Shown here: positions 1 through 9,481 of the stretch, piece after piece | Layout of the letters: each line of letters opens with the position of its first letter | Numbering within the stretch: position 1 is the stretch's first letter | Source: Mycobacterium kubicae | Lineage (GTDB): Bacteria; Actinomycetota; Actinomycetes; Mycobacteriales; Mycobacteriaceae | Assembly: GCF_015689175.1 (NCBI RefSeq) | Contig: NZ_CP065047.1 | Location: forward strand, 3,906,001 to 3,970,000 | Direction: 5' to 3' | DNA: 64,000 bases | Made by a program: the position numbers and the translations under genes | The notes under the pieces: generated by a model | What the model was told of the DNA's origin: nothing | Database searches by the model: none | Seen by the model: only the letters and a program-made list of their open reading frames with translations

Positions 1-203
1 GCGCGCCGCATCGGCAGCGCGGTCAGCGGCTCATAGGTGGAGTTGAGCAGCAGCACGCGGCGCCGGTTCCAGATTGATGCGCCGTCGTGGCGGTTGGGGG
101 GATGTGTTTCGACGCTATGCAGGCATGACGTGGTCGGGGGCCCCATCCCGCCTGCCGCGGCACCGGTACTGCGGTGGCTGCGGCGTTTCTTGCCGTGCGC
201 CAT
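1..203 (-). CDS. HNH endonuclease family protein, N-terminal part (cut by window edge)
   Basis: The ATG lies at 203-201, preceded by GGAGG at good spacing. The visible 67 codons begin MAHGKKRRS and reach RRVLLLNSTYEPL, the stretch that opens the HNH endonuclease-like domain of the Rv2469c family. The catalytic HNH residues lie beyond the window, so activity cannot be judged. The first ~45 residues are basic and low in complexity, probably a disordered leader. The gene is divergent from glbO, with about 140 bases between the two starts. A competing frame on this strand gives no recognisable protein. The family assignment rests on the VLLLNSTYEPL block and on the position next to glbO. Confidence 0.75.
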   Translation of the reverse strand, partial: MAHGKKRRSHRSTGAAAGGMGPPTTSCLHSVETHPPNRHDGASIWNRRRVLLLNSTYEPLTALPMRR

Positions 204-342
204 AAATCCTCCGCCGACAGTCCACCATGATTCGCGGCCGACTGCACGCCTAATTGTCCGCCACGCCGTGTCGAACCGGTGAACAGCAGGCGCTCACAAC
301 GCCCCGGGTCGCAAATGGCCCACAATGGAGGGGATGGATCAG

Positions 343-729
343 ATGACAGAGTCTTTCTACGATGCGGTCGGCGGCGCCAAGACGTTCGACGCGATCGTGT
401 CGCGTTTCTACCAAGAGGTCGCGCACGACGAGATTTTGCGCCCGTTGTATCCCGAGGAGGAGCTGTCGGGCGCCGAGGAACGCCTGCGGATGTTCCTCGA
501 GCAGTATTGGGGCGGCCCGCGAACCTACTCCGAGCGGCGCGGCCATCCGCGCCTGCGGATGCGGCACGTGCCGTTCCGGATCACGCCCATCGAGCGCGAC
601 GCCTGGCTGCGGTGCATGCACACCGCGGTGGCGTCCGTGGACTCCGACACCCTCGACGACGAGCGCCGGCGCCAGTTGCTGCAGTACCTGGAGATGGCCG
701 CGCACTCCCTCGTCAACTCGGCTTTCTGA
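343..729 (+). CDS. glbO: Group II truncated haemoglobin GlbO (trHbO)
   Basis: A 128-residue haem protein with the 2-on-2 fold, associated in mycobacteria with oxygen and NO chemistry. Visible markers are the B10 Tyr in RFYQEV, the CD1 Tyr in QYWGG, the proximal His in MRHVPF and the G8 Trp in RDAWLRC. The ATG at 343 is chosen because the SD GGAGGGG (327-333) sits 9 bases upstream and the protein then has the usual family length. The upstream ATGs at 325 and 334 overlap or touch that SD. The stop TGA overlaps the next ATG (TGATG), so glbO and the glucosidase gene are coupled. This pairing is conserved in M. tuberculosis (Rv2470-Rv2471). Confidence 0.96.
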   Translation: MTESFYDAVGGAKTFDAIVSRFYQEVAHDEILRPLYPEEELSGAEERLRMFLEQYWGGPRTYSERRGHPRLRMRHVPFRITPIERDAWLRCMHTAVASVDSDTLDDERRRQLLQYLEMAAHSLVNSAF

Positions 730-2300
730 TGGCGGCCGAGGCACCCTGGTGGTCGCACGCGGTCTTCTACCAGGTGTATCCGCGCTCGTTCGCCGACAGC
801 AACGGTGACGGCGTCGGCGACCTGGACGGTCTGGCGGACCGGCTGGACCATCTGGTCGACCTCGGGGTCGACGCCATCTGGATCAACCCCGTCACCGTCT
901 CGCCGATGGCCGACCATGGCTACGACGTCGCCGATCCCCGCGATATCGACCCGCTGTTCGGCGGGATGGCCGCCTTCGAACGGCTGATCGCCGCGGCACA
1001 CCAGCGCGGCATCAAAGTCACCATGGACGTGGTGCCCAACCACACCAGTTCGGCGCATCCGTGGTTTCAGGCGGCACTGGCCGCCGGCGCCGGCACCGAT
1101 GCCCGGCAGCGCTACTTCTTCCGCGACGGGCGCGGCGAGCGCGGCGAGTTGCCGCCCAACAACTGGAAGTCGGTGTTCGGCGGGCCGGCCTGGACGCGGG
1201 TCGTGGAACCGGACGGCAACCCGGGCCAGTGGTACCTGCACCTGTTCGACAGCGAACAGCCCGACCTCAACTGGGACAACCCCGAGGTTTTCGACGACTT
1301 CGAGAAGACGCTGCGGTTCTGGCTGGAACGCGGCGTGGACGGCTTCCGCATCGACGTAGCCCACGGCATGGCCAAGCCCGAGGGGCTGCCGGACGCGCCG
1401 GAATCAGACATTTCGGTGTTGCACCACAGCGACGACGACCCGCGCTTCAACCGCCCCCACGTGCACGCGATCCATCGCGACATACGGACGGTCATGGACG
1501 ACTATCCCGAGGCGGTCACCGTCGGCGAGGTATGGGTTCGCGACAACGCCCAGTGGGCCGAATACGTGCGGCCCGACGAACTGCATCTCGGCTTCAACTT
1601 CCGGCTCACACGCACCGATTTCGAGGTCGGCGAAATCCGCGACGCGGTGCAGAACTCGCTCGAAGCCGCCGCTCTGGAAGACGCCACGCCGACCTGGACG
1701 CTGTCCAACCACGACGTGGGCCGGGAGGTGACCCGCTACGGCGGCGGCGAGGTCGGGCTAAGCCGGGCCCGCGCCATGGCGATGCTGATGCTGGCCCTGC
1801 CGGGCGCGGTGTTCATCTACAACGGCGAGGAACTCGGATTGCCCGATATGGACCTGCCCGACGAAGTGCTGCAAGACCCCACCTGGGAGCGCTCCGGGCA
1901 CACCGACCGCGGGCGCGATCGGTGCCGGGTTCCGATCCCCTGGTCGGGCGACACTCCCCCGTTCGGCTTCTCCACCAACGCCGACACGTGGTTGCCGATG
2001 CCTGCGGACTGGGCGGGTCTGACGGTGGAAAAGCAACGCGCCGACCCCGAATCGACCTTGTCGTTCTTCCGCCGGATGATCGAGATACGCAGTGACCGCA
2101 ACGAATTCGACGGCACCCAGATCGATTGGCTCGCTGCACCCGCCGACGTCCTGATCTTCCGGCGCCGCGGCGGCGGGCTGGTGTGCGCACTGAATGCCAG
2201 CGGCGTCCCGGTGCCGCTGCCACCGGGCGAGCTCATCCTGTGCAGCGCCCCGCTGCGCGATGGCCAGTTGCCGCCCGATGCCGCGGCGTGGTTGGTCTAG
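729..2300 (+). CDS. aglA: GH13 alpha-glucosidase AglA
   Basis: A 523-residue glycoside hydrolase family 13 enzyme that cleaves alpha-1,4 (or alpha-1,6) glucosidic bonds in maltodextrins or related sugars. The (beta/alpha)8 barrel starts immediately (FYQVYPRSFADSNGDGVGDL). Catalytic residues are visible: the nucleophile Asp in DGFRIDVAHG, the acid/base Glu in VGEVWV and the transition-state Asp in LSNHDVGR; MDVVPNHTS is conserved region I. The C-terminal beta domain ends near AAWLV. There is no signal peptide, so the protein is cytosolic. The same frame is open for 150 codons upstream through glbO, but that extension is noise: the domain begins at MAAEAPWW, at the TGATG junction with glbO. Confidence 0.93.
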   Translation: MAAEAPWWSHAVFYQVYPRSFADSNGDGVGDLDGLADRLDHLVDLGVDAIWINPVTVSPMADHGYDVADPRDIDPLFGGMAAFERLIAAAHQRGIKVTMDVVPNHTSSAHPWFQAALAAGAGTDARQRYFFRDGRGERGELPPNNWKSVFGGPAWTRVVEPDGNPGQWYLHLFDSEQPDLNWDNPEVFDDFEKTLRFWLERGVDGFRIDVAHGMAKPEGLPDAPESDISVLHHSDDDPRFNRPHVHAIHRDIRTVMDDYPEAVTVGEVWVRDNAQWAEYVRPDELHLGFNFRLTRTDFEVGEIRDAVQNSLEAAALEDATPTWTLSNHDVGREVTRYGGGEVGLSRARAMAMLMLALPGAVFIYNGEELGLPDMDLPDEVLQDPTWERSGHTDRGRDRCRVPIPWSGDTPPFGFSTNADTWLPMPADWAGLTVEKQRADPESTLSFFRRMIEIRSDRNEFDGTQIDWLAAPADVLIFRRRGGGLVCALNASGVPVPLPPGELILCSAPLRDGQLPPDAAAWLV

Positions 2301-2351
2301 CCGGGCGCGCGACGACATGCATTGCGCCGCGCGGTGCTCTATACGTGGTAC

Positions 2352-3386
2352 ATGGCACCCTACGCGTGGACAGTGATCGGAGCCGGGCCCGCCGGAATCG
2401 CGGCGGTGGGCCGGCTGCTCGATCACGGCGTCCCGGACGAGGCCATCGCCTGGGTTGATCCGGCGTTCGCGGCGGGTGATCTGGGGCAGAAGTGGCGATT
2501 AGTCTCCAGCAACACCATCGTCGGCACGTTTCTGGAATACCTCAACGCCTCCAAAGCATTCCGGTTTTCCGAGGCTCCTCCGTTGGCGTTGCGCGAAGTC
2601 GATCCCGAGGAGACGTGTGCCCTTGCCCTGGTAGCCGAACCGCTGGTGTGGATCACCGAGCATCTACGGGAGCGGGTACCGGCCTTTGAGGCGACGGCAA
2701 CCGCGCTGCGCCTGACCAGACGGCAATGGCATATCGAGACCACAGGTCCAGAAATCGTCTCGGACAATGTGATTCTCGCCGTCGGCGCCGTGCCGAAGAA
2801 GCTCGACTATCCGTTGCAGGAAATCCCGGTCGAAGTCGCGCTCGATCCCGAGAAGCTTGCCCAGGAGCCGTTGGAAGGGGCGACGGTCGCGGTCTTCGGC
2901 TCGTCGCATTCGTCGATGATCGCTTTGCCGCACTTGCTGCGTCACCCCGTCGAGAAGGTGATCAACTTCTACCGCAGCCCGTTGAAATATGCCATCTACC
3001 TCGATGATTGGATACTTTTCGACGACACCGGCCTGAAGGGCCGAGCGGCGGTGTGGGCGCGGGAGAACATCGACGGGGTGTATCCGAAGAAGCTGGAACG
3101 GTATTCGGTTTCCAGTCCCGAGTTCGAAGAGCAACTGCGAACATGCGATCGCGTGGTCTACACCGTCGGCTTCGAGCGCAGGAAGCTGCCCGAGACGCCG
3201 CAGTGGGGCCCGCTGGATTACAACCAACAGAACGGCATCATCGCTCCCGGGCTCTTCGGGCTCGGCATCGCATTCCCGGAATATGCCGAAGACCCTTATG
3301 GCTACGGGCAATACCGAGTCGGGCTGAAGAAATTCATCAACTACCTGGATTCGGTTCTGCCGCTGTGGCTCGTCTACGGCACCTGA
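2352..3386 (+). CDS. FAD/NAD(P)-binding oxidoreductase (pyridine nucleotide-disulphide type)
   Basis: A 344-residue protein that opens with a Rossmann dinucleotide motif (VIGAGPAGIAAVG, residues ~8-20). A second nucleotide-binding stretch is around GATVAVFGSSHSSMIALPHLL (residues ~178-198). There is no CxxxxC redox pair, so it is not a classical disulphide reductase and may be a monooxygenase- or opine-oxidase-like flavoprotein. The substrate is unknown. The ATG at 2352 starts directly before the Rossmann strand; the frame is open 10 codons further upstream without support. The gene lies 51 bases after aglA on the same strand and may be cotranscribed with it. I do not recall it at this position in M. 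tuberculosis. Confidence 0.8.
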   Translation: MAPYAWTVIGAGPAGIAAVGRLLDHGVPDEAIAWVDPAFAAGDLGQKWRLVSSNTIVGTFLEYLNASKAFRFSEAPPLALREVDPEETCALALVAEPLVWITEHLRERVPAFEATATALRLTRRQWHIETTGPEIVSDNVILAVGAVPKKLDYPLQEIPVEVALDPEKLAQEPLEGATVAVFGSSHSSMIALPHLLRHPVEKVINFYRSPLKYAIYLDDWILFDDTGLKGRAAVWARENIDGVYPKKLERYSVSSPEFEEQLRTCDRVVYTVGFERRKLPETPQWGPLDYNQQNGIIAPGLFGLGIAFPEYAEDPYGYGQYRVGLKKFINYLDSVLPLWLVYGT

Positions 3387-3427
3387 TCGGCTTCGGCTGC
3401 CGCCGCCATAAAATCAACCTGATTCGT

Positions 3428-3446
3428 TGACGAGTAGCGCTCGTCA
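3428..3446. terminator. Small hairpin between convergent genes
   Basis: TGACGAG / CTCGTCA form a 7-bp perfect stem with a 5-base loop (TAGCG). It sits between the oxidoreductase stop (3386, plus strand) and the stop of the minus-strand gene at 3444. There is no T-tract, which is common for mycobacterial terminators. It could serve both strands. Confidence 0.4.
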
Positions 3447-4130
3447 GCGCAGCACCAGCGCCGGATCACCGCGTCGGCGGTATACCGAGCCGAACTTGGC
3501 GTCGATGCGCAGCCACGCCGGCAGGATCCGGACCCGGATCATCTCCTCGGCGCCGATCGCCTCCGGTGACTGCGGCAGAAAGCCCATGGCCGTCAGAGCG
3601 AATACGCAGCGCATCGGCAACCCGACGGTGAAGTCGGCCGAGCTGACCTGAATGACCTCCTGGTCCAGCAGGGAGACCGGCGGACCGTGCGCGCCGCTGT
3701 GCTGCTTGGCCAGTTGCGCACCGGTCTGCGACAGCTCCAGGATCACCCGGGCGGGGACGTCGTCGAGGTGGGTGAACCCCGATTCCGGCGGCAGAGCGCC
3801 CCGCCAGGCCGAGTCCATCGAATAGCCGGGATCGACGTAGCCCGATGCGGTGTCCATGGCGGCCAGTCCGCGCGCCAATGCGTCCGCGCCGACCGACATA
3901 TCGGCGGGCTGCATTGTGCCGGAGACCACCCGGCTGGCCAGCACATCGAAACCCGTTGCCACCCAAGCGCTCAGCAGCCCAGATGAGCGAGACCGCAACC
4001 GGATCACCGCGGCGTCGTCGAGCCTTAAGGCACGATCGACGAATGCGGCCAGGTCCGCGCGGTGAGCTGCCGGCGCGTCCGGGCCCAGCCACAGTCCGCG
4101 CTCGGTCGCCCCCGCTATTCCCGCAGCCAC
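3444..4130 (-). CDS. Conserved hypothetical protein (Rv2474c-like)
   Basis: A 228-residue protein with a GTG start at 4130, lying inside the 3' end of the thioesterase gene (16-base overlap). It has no clear catalytic motif, no signal peptide and no strong membrane segment. The C-terminal half (ARVILELSQTGAQLAKQHSG to the end) looks like a compact folded domain rich in short strands. Position and length fit the M. tuberculosis Rv2474c family, whose function is unknown. It is cotranscribed with the thioesterase and gdh. A function in acyl-CoA or glutamate metabolism would be guesswork. Confidence 0.75.
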   Translation of the reverse strand: MAAGIAGATERGLWLGPDAPAAHRADLAAFVDRALRLDDAAVIRLRSRSSGLLSAWVATGFDVLASRVVSGTMQPADMSVGADALARGLAAMDTASGYVDPGYSMDSAWRGALPPESGFTHLDDVPARVILELSQTGAQLAKQHSGAHGPPVSLLDQEVIQVSSADFTVGLPMRCVFALTAMGFLPQSPEAIGAEEMIRVRILPAWLRIDAKFGSVYRRRGDPALVLR

Positions 4131-4531
4131 CGTTGCAAGTATTCCCGGTGGTGTGGGGCCAACCGCACCAGCCGCTGCTCGTCGATGTGGAAGGCGGCCA
4201 GTTGGGACTCGGCGATGACCGCAGGCTTGGAGTCGGGCGCGGCGTTGACTGACCGGACCTCGTACCCGAGGGTGAAGTCCACCGCCCGCAGGCGTTTCAC
4301 CCAGATGGTGACCTGCAGCGGCGAATCCATCAGGCGCAGTTGGCCTTTATAGGTGACTCTGACGTCGGCGATCAGCAGCCCGATGGTGATGATGTCCGAG
4401 GCGAACGCGTCCTTGAGGAACGGCACCCGAGCCTCTTCCAGGATGGTGACCATGGTGGCGTGGTTGACGTGCTGGTACATGTCGATGTCCGACCAGCGCA
4501 CCGGCACCTGCGCGACGAAACCTGTGCTCAC
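4115..4531 (-). CDS. Hotdog-fold acyl-CoA thioesterase (4HBT type)
   Basis: A 138-residue protein of the 4-hydroxybenzoyl-CoA thioesterase/YbgC group. The diagnostic N-terminal block is [16 protein letters not shown], with the conserved Asp and the HVNH signature, followed by the central hotdog helix and the strand region [11 protein letters not shown]. Such proteins hydrolyse acyl-CoA thioesters in the cytosol as multimers. The GTG start at 4531 overlaps the gdh stop (GTGA), so its translation is coupled to glutamate dehydrogenase. It corresponds by order to Rv2475c. The acyl-chain specificity is not visible. Confidence 0.88.
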   Translation of the reverse strand: MSTGFVAQVPVRWSDIDMYQHVNHATMVTILEEARVPFLKDAFASDIITIGLLIADVRVTYKGQLRLMDSPLQVTIWVKRLRAVDFTLGYEVRSVNAAPDSKPAVIAESQLAAFHIDEQRLVRLAPHHREYLQRWLRE

Positions 4532-7500
4532 CCGGAGGATCCCCGTCCACTAGTACGCGTCATTCGGCGGATCTGCCGCGCCGCGACCGACAGCGTCGCC
4601 AAGTCCATGGCACCGCTTTCCCGTATTTCGCTCAGGGTGCGGCGAGCCCGGTCGACACGGGATGCGCTGATGTGCTCCCACTCTGCGATCTTTTCTTCGC
4701 CGCTCTCGTCAGGCTCGCCCACGGCCAGCACATCGAAGCACAACGACCGCAGCGAGGCGTAGATGTCGTCGCGAATCGCCAACCGCGCCAACGAATGCCA
4801 CCGGTCGTTGCGGGGCAGTTCGGATACCGCAGTCAGCAGCGCGTCGGTGCCGAGCCGGTCCATCAGCGCGAAATAGGTGTCGGCGACTTCGGCGGTGTCG
4901 GTGTCGGTGATGTCGGCGATGTCGATGATGTCCAGCAGGCTGTAGCGGTAGAGCCCGCTCGCCACCCGGTAGGCCAGGTCGTGCGGGGCACCCAGCGAGG
5001 TGAACTCCGCGACTTCCCTTTCCACGATGGCTTTGTCGTCACCGCGCAACCACTCCCCCATCCGCGGTGTCAACGCCTTCACTTTGGCGGCGAACCGGTT
5101 GATCTCGGCGCCGACAGCCAGCGGCTGAGGACGGTAGTTGAGCAGCCATCGCCCGGCGCGGTCGATCAGCCGACGAGTGTCCAAGGTCAACCGATCCGAC
5201 AGTGCCACAGGCAGATTCGCGGCCCGGACGCGCCGCCAGATGTGCCCGACGCCGAAGATGGCGTCGGTTGCGGCGTAGGTGCGGACCGCGTCGACCGCGC
5301 TGACGCCGACGTCTTCGGTGATCCGGAACGCATAGCTGATGCCCGCGGTATCCACCAGATCGTTGATCAGCATGGTGGTCACGATTTCCCGGCGCAGTTG
5401 GTGTGAGCGGATTTCCGGGGTGAACCGTTCCCGCAGCGGCGCCGGGAAATAGCGCGGCAGCCGCGCGGCGAAGACGTCTTGGTCGGGCAGCTCGGTGCGC
5501 AACACATCGTCTTTGAGCGCCAGCTTCACGTGCGCCATCAGGGTGGCCAGTTCGGGTGAGGTGAGACCGAGGCCGATGTCACAACGCCGCTCGATTTCCT
5601 TCTCCGACGGCAGCGCCTCCAATTCGCGGTTGACGCCCCGCTCGGACACCAGGTAGTCAATTTGCCTGGCGTGCACCGGCAACAGGCTTGGCGCGTTGGC
5701 GCGGCTGGTACCCATCAAGTCGTTCTGGTCCTCGTTGTCGGTGAGGACCAGATGGGCCACTTCGTCGGTCATCGACTCCAGCAGCGCGCTGCGCTCCTCG
5801 GGATCGACCTTGCCGGCGGTGACCAGCGAGTCGATGAGGATCTTGATGTTGACTTCGTGGTCGGAGCAGTCGACGCCGGCGGAGTTGTCCAGCGCGTCGG
5901 TGTTGATCCGTCCGCCCGACAAGTCGAATTCGACGCGGCCCCGCGCCGTCACCCCGAGGTTGCCGCCCTCACCGATCACCTTGACGCGCAACTGATTCGC
6001 GTTCACCCGCACCGGGTCGTTGGCGCGGTCACCCACGTCGGCGTCGGATTCGGATTCGGCCTTGATGTAGGTGCCGATGCCGCCGTTGAACAGCAGGTCC
6101 ACCGGCGCCAGCAGGATGGCCTTGATCAGGTTGGGTGGGGCCATTTCGGTGACGTCACTGTCGATGCCCAGCGCGGCGCGGACTTCCGCACTGACCGGAA
6201 CGGTTTTCTGCTCACGGCTGTAGACGCCGCCGCCCTGGCTGATCAGCGACTTGTCATAGTCGTCCCAGCTGGAGCGGGGCAGGTCGAACATGCGCCGGCG
6301 CTCAGCCCAGGACGACGCCGGATCGGGATCGGGGTCGAGGAAGATGTGCCGATGGTCGAAGGCGGCGATCAGCCTGATGTGCTTGCTCAGCAGCATCCCG
6401 TTGCCGAAGACGTCGCCGCTCATGTCACCGACTCCGACCACGGTGAAATCTTGGCTTTGGGTGTCGACACCGATTTCCCGGAAGTGGCGCTTGACCGCTT
6501 CCCACGCGCCGCGGGCGGTGATGCCCATGGCCTTGTGGTCGTAGCCCACCGATCCGCCGGAGGCGAAAGCGTCGCCGAGCCAGAATCCGTAGGACTTGGC
6601 GACGTCGTTGGCGATGTCGGAGAAGGTGGCGGTGCCCTTGTCGGCGGCCACCACCAGGTACGCGTCGTCACCGTCGCGGCGCACCACTTCCGGCGGCGCG
6701 CTGACGTTTCGGGTGGCGTGGTCGACGTTGTCGGTCACGTCGAGTAGGCCCGAGATGAACAGCTGGTAGCACGCGACGCCTTCGGCGCGGGTGGCGTCGC
6801 GGTCGACGGCGGCGTCACCGGTGGGCAGCGGCGGACGCTTGACGACGAATCCGCCTTTTGCTCCGACCGGAACGATGACCGCGTTCTTGACCGCCTGCGC
6901 CTTGACCAAACCGAGGATCTCGGTGCGGAAATCGTCGCGGCGGTCCGACCACCGCAACCCACCGCGGGCGACGTGGCCGAACCGCAGATGCACCCCTTCG
7001 ACGCGGGGCGAATACACGAAGATCTCGAATTTCGGCCGGGGCAGCGGCAGTTCGTCGATCAGCTGCGCATTGAGTTTGACGGCCAACACATCTCGACTGC
7101 GAGCCGAACCCGCGCGCGTCACGAAGTAGTTGGTCCGCAGGGTGGCCTGTACCAGTGAGGCGAACGCACGCAGGATGCGGTCGGTGTCCAGGCCCACCAC
7201 CGCGTCGATGTCGGCGGCCACCGCTGCGGCGGCCGCCTGGGCGTCGCGGCTCGCCGGGGATCCCGACGGTCGCGGGTCGAACAGCGCTTCGAACAACGTG
7301 ACCAGGGAGCAGGCGGTGGAGGGATGCTCGTTGAGCACCGACTCGATGTGGGACTGGCTGTAGGGGAAGTTGGCCTGCCGCAGATATTTCGCGTAGGCGC
7401 GCAGCAACACCACCTGCTGCCAGTTCAACCCGGCCCGCATGACCAGTTCGTTGAACCGGTCGATCTCGACGCGGCCCTGCCAGATCGCGGTGACCGCATC

Positions 7501-9354
7501 GGCGAATCGTTTTGCGGTGGCTTCCCTTTCGGCTGTGGTCTGGGCCAGCGGCATGGTGGGATGTGGCGAGATCTTGAACTGGTAGATCCACACCGGCAAC
7601 CCGTCGGGCCGCGTCACGGTGAACGGTCTCTCTTCGAGCACCACGACGCCCATGCTCTGCAGCATCGGCAGCAGTTGGCTCAGGGAGGCGGTGCGTCCCC
7701 CCAGGAACCAGGTGAGTTGGGCGGCGCGTTCTGCACCACCGTCGGAGAACACCAGCTTGACCGAGTCGTCGCTGAGCTCTTCGATGATCTTGATGTCGTC
7801 GATGGCGTCGGCCGGGCTGACCACCTGCTTGTAGGCCTCAGGGAAGGCCGCGGCGTAGTGCTCGGCGTCGGCGTGCGTGATCGAAGCGCTTGCAGCTTCA
7901 CCGATCAGCCGGTCGGCCCAGGTGCGCGCCGCTTCACTGAGCAGCGCCTGGATGCGTAGCCGGTTGGCTTCGGAGACGTCGACCGCGCCGGGCGCAGCGG
8001 CCGTATCATCGGTGGGCAGCCGCACCATGAAATGCATGAGCGCCCAGGGTGATTCGCTGACCCGGGCGGTGAATTCCAGTCGCGTGCCGCCGAATTCGCG
8101 GACCAGGATGTCCTCGATTTGCAGGCGCACCGCGGTGGTGTAACGATCGCGTGGCAGGTAGACCAGACACGAGACGAAGAACTGCAGCCGGTCGGCGCGC
8201 AGGAACAGCAGAGCGCGTCGTTGCGATCCCATATCCACGACGGCTTTGGCCATCGTCAGCAGTCGCTCGGCGCTGAGCGTGAACAGCTCGGGGCGCGGCA
8301 TGGTTTGGATGACGTCGAGCAGGAGCTGGCCGGGGTGGCTGGGGTCGCTGCCGGCCATGGTGAGCGCCTGACGAACCCGTTGGGAAATGGTGGGGATTTC
8401 CAGGACGTCGGCGTTCATGGCCGCGACGGTGAACAGCCCGACGAAGCGGTGCTCGAACACGCCGTCGTCGACGTTCTCGCGCACGGCGATGGCATACGGG
8501 TAGGCGCCGTAGCGCAGGTAGCTGCCAACCGCGGCCTGGGCCAACACCAGCAGCTTGTTGTCGTCGGTCAGCCGGGGGCGGGTGCCCGAGCGGGCCCGCA
8601 GCACGCCGAAGCCGGTGGACCCGTCGCCGGAGACCTGGCCGTCATGCACCCGGCAGCGCTGGTAGCCCAGCAGCAGGAAGTTGCCGTTGCCCAGCCAGCG
8701 CAGCAGCGCGGCCACCTCTTCCCGATCCGGGGCGGCGTAGTGGCCGTCGGCGTTGGTGTCGACGTCGGCGGCCACTTCGGCCAGGGTGGCGATCAGCGCT
8801 GTCGCGTCGGTGGCCACCCGCTCGACGTCGGCGAGGACCTTGGGCAGCAGTCGTTCGACCTCGGCCAGCGCCTTGCGGTCGACCGACGCGGACAGTTGGA
8901 CGTGGATCCAGGCCTCACCGACGTAGGGGGACGTGTCGTCGGGTTTCGGGCCGATGCTGATCAGGTCGCCCGCGCGATCGCGACGGACCTCGAAGACGGG
9001 CGTCATGATCGCGGTGTAGGCCACGCCGAGTCGGTGCAGCAGGACCGTGACCGAGTCCATCAGCATGCCGCCGTGCTCCGTGACCACCTGGAGCGCCGGC
9101 CCGAACCCGCCCGGGTCGTCGGCCAGGTAGACGGCCACAGCGCTTTCTCCGGCCGGTCGGTGCTGACCGAGCCGATAGTGCGCGGACAACAAGGCCGGTG
9201 TCACCAGTGAGGCGGGCGCCCCGGAGTCAGCTTCCTGGTCGTTCTGCGGTCCTCGATAGCTGTCGAAATAGGCCTTCGAGACCCACTCCGGGATATCGGA
9301 GTTCTCGGTGGTCCACGCGTTGACCTCTTGTTTGGCCCCGGGATCGATCGTCAT
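4528..9354 (-). CDS. gdh: Large NAD-specific glutamate dehydrogenase (GDH-180 type)
   Basis: About 1608 residues, the size of the 180-kDa class of NAD-dependent glutamate dehydrogenase, which deaminates glutamate to 2-oxoglutarate and ammonia. The N-terminal half carries ACT-like regulatory domains. The catalytic region lies around [15 protein letters not shown] (Lys-rich substrate site), after [17 protein letters not shown]. The NAD domain follows ([24 protein letters not shown]). In mycobacteria this enzyme is inhibited by unphosphorylated GarA, so it belongs to nitrogen/TCA control. The ATG at 9354 follows GGGAG at good spacing and begins [11 protein letters not shown] like other mycobacterial orthologues; five upstream codons in frame are ignored. 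The downstream genes overlap it and share its transcript. Confidence 0.95.
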   Translation of the reverse strand: MTIDPGAKQEVNAWTTENSDIPEWVSKAYFDSYRGPQNDQEADSGAPASLVTPALLSAHYRLGQHRPAGESAVAVYLADDPGGFGPALQVVTEHGGMLMDSVTVLLHRLGVAYTAIMTPVFEVRRDRAGDLISIGPKPDDTSPYVGEAWIHVQLSASVDRKALAEVERLLPKVLADVERVATDATALIATLAEVAADVDTNADGHYAAPDREEVAALLRWLGNGNFLLLGYQRCRVHDGQVSGDGSTGFGVLRARSGTRPRLTDDNKLLVLAQAAVGSYLRYGAYPYAIAVRENVDDGVFEHRFVGLFTVAAMNADVLEIPTISQRVRQALTMAGSDPSHPGQLLLDVIQTMPRPELFTLSAERLLTMAKAVVDMGSQRRALLFLRADRLQFFVSCLVYLPRDRYTTAVRLQIEDILVREFGGTRLEFTARVSESPWALMHFMVRLPTDDTAAAPGAVDVSEANRLRIQALLSEAARTWADRLIGEAASASITHADAEHYAAAFPEAYKQVVSPADAIDDIKIIEELSDDSVKLVFSDGGAERAAQLTWFLGGRTASLSQLLPMLQSMGVVVLEERPFTVTRPDGLPVWIYQFKISPHPTMPLAQTTAEREATAKRFADAVTAIWQGRVEIDRFNELVMRAGLNWQQVVLLRAYAKYLRQANFPYSQSHIESVLNEHPSTACSLVTLFEALFDPRPSGSPASRDAQAAAAAVAADIDAVVGLDTDRILRAFASLVQATLRTNYFVTRAGSARSRDVLAVKLNAQLIDELPLPRPKFEIFVYSPRVEGVHLRFGHVARGGLRWSDRRDDFRTEILGLVKAQAVKNAVIVPVGAKGGFVVKRPPLPTGDAAVDRDATRAEGVACYQLFISGLLDVTDNVDHATRNVSAPPEVVRRDGDDAYLVVAADKGTATFSDIANDVAKSYGFWLGDAFASGGSVGYDHKAMGITARGAWEAVKRHFREIGVDTQSQDFTVVGVGDMSGDVFGNGMLLSKHIRLIAAFDHRHIFLDPDPDPASSWAERRRMFDLPRSSWDDYDKSLISQGGGVYSREQKTVPVSAEVRAALGIDSDVTEMAPPNLIKAILLAPVDLLFNGGIGTYIKAESESDADVGDRANDPVRVNANQLRVKVIGEGGNLGVTARGRVEFDLSGGRINTDALDNSAGVDCSDHEVNIKILIDSLVTAGKVDPEERSALLESMTDEVAHLVLTDNEDQNDLMGTSRANAPSLLPVHARQIDYLVSERGVNRELEALPSEKEIERRCDIGLGLTSPELATLMAHVKLALKDDVLRTELPDQDVFAARLPRYFPAPLRERFTPEIRSHQLRREIVTTMLINDLVDTAGISYAFRITEDVGVSAVDAVRTYAATDAIFGVGHIWRRVRAANLPVALSDRLTLDTRRLIDRAGRWLLNYRPQPLAVGAEINRFAAKVKALTPRMGEWLRGDDKAIVEREVAEFTSLGAPHDLAYRVASGLYRYSLLDIIDIADITDTDTAEVADTYFALMDRLGTDALLTAVSELPRNDRWHSLARLAIRDDIYASLRSLCFDVLAVGEPDESGEEKIAEWEHISASRVDRARRTLSEIRESGAMDLATLSVAARQIRRMTRTSGRGSSG

Positions 9355-9481
9355 GCCGTTCGCTCCCAACTCGCGACAGATAGTAGGCCGGATCGGTTCC
9401 GCTCCTGCGCGGCCGTTCCGGCCGCGTCATTGCGGAGCGGGTCCAATTCGCCCCGCTCGGGAAGCGGGGGCAGAGCTGACA

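Noticed and set aside
23..325. 100-codon minus-strand frame over the first 325 bases
   Set aside because: The other minus frame starting at 203 encodes the recognisable HNH-family N-terminus with a good SD.
279..728. 150-codon N-terminal extension of AglA through glbO
   Set aside because: The GH13 barrel starts at MAAEAPWW and the TGATG junction supplies the start.
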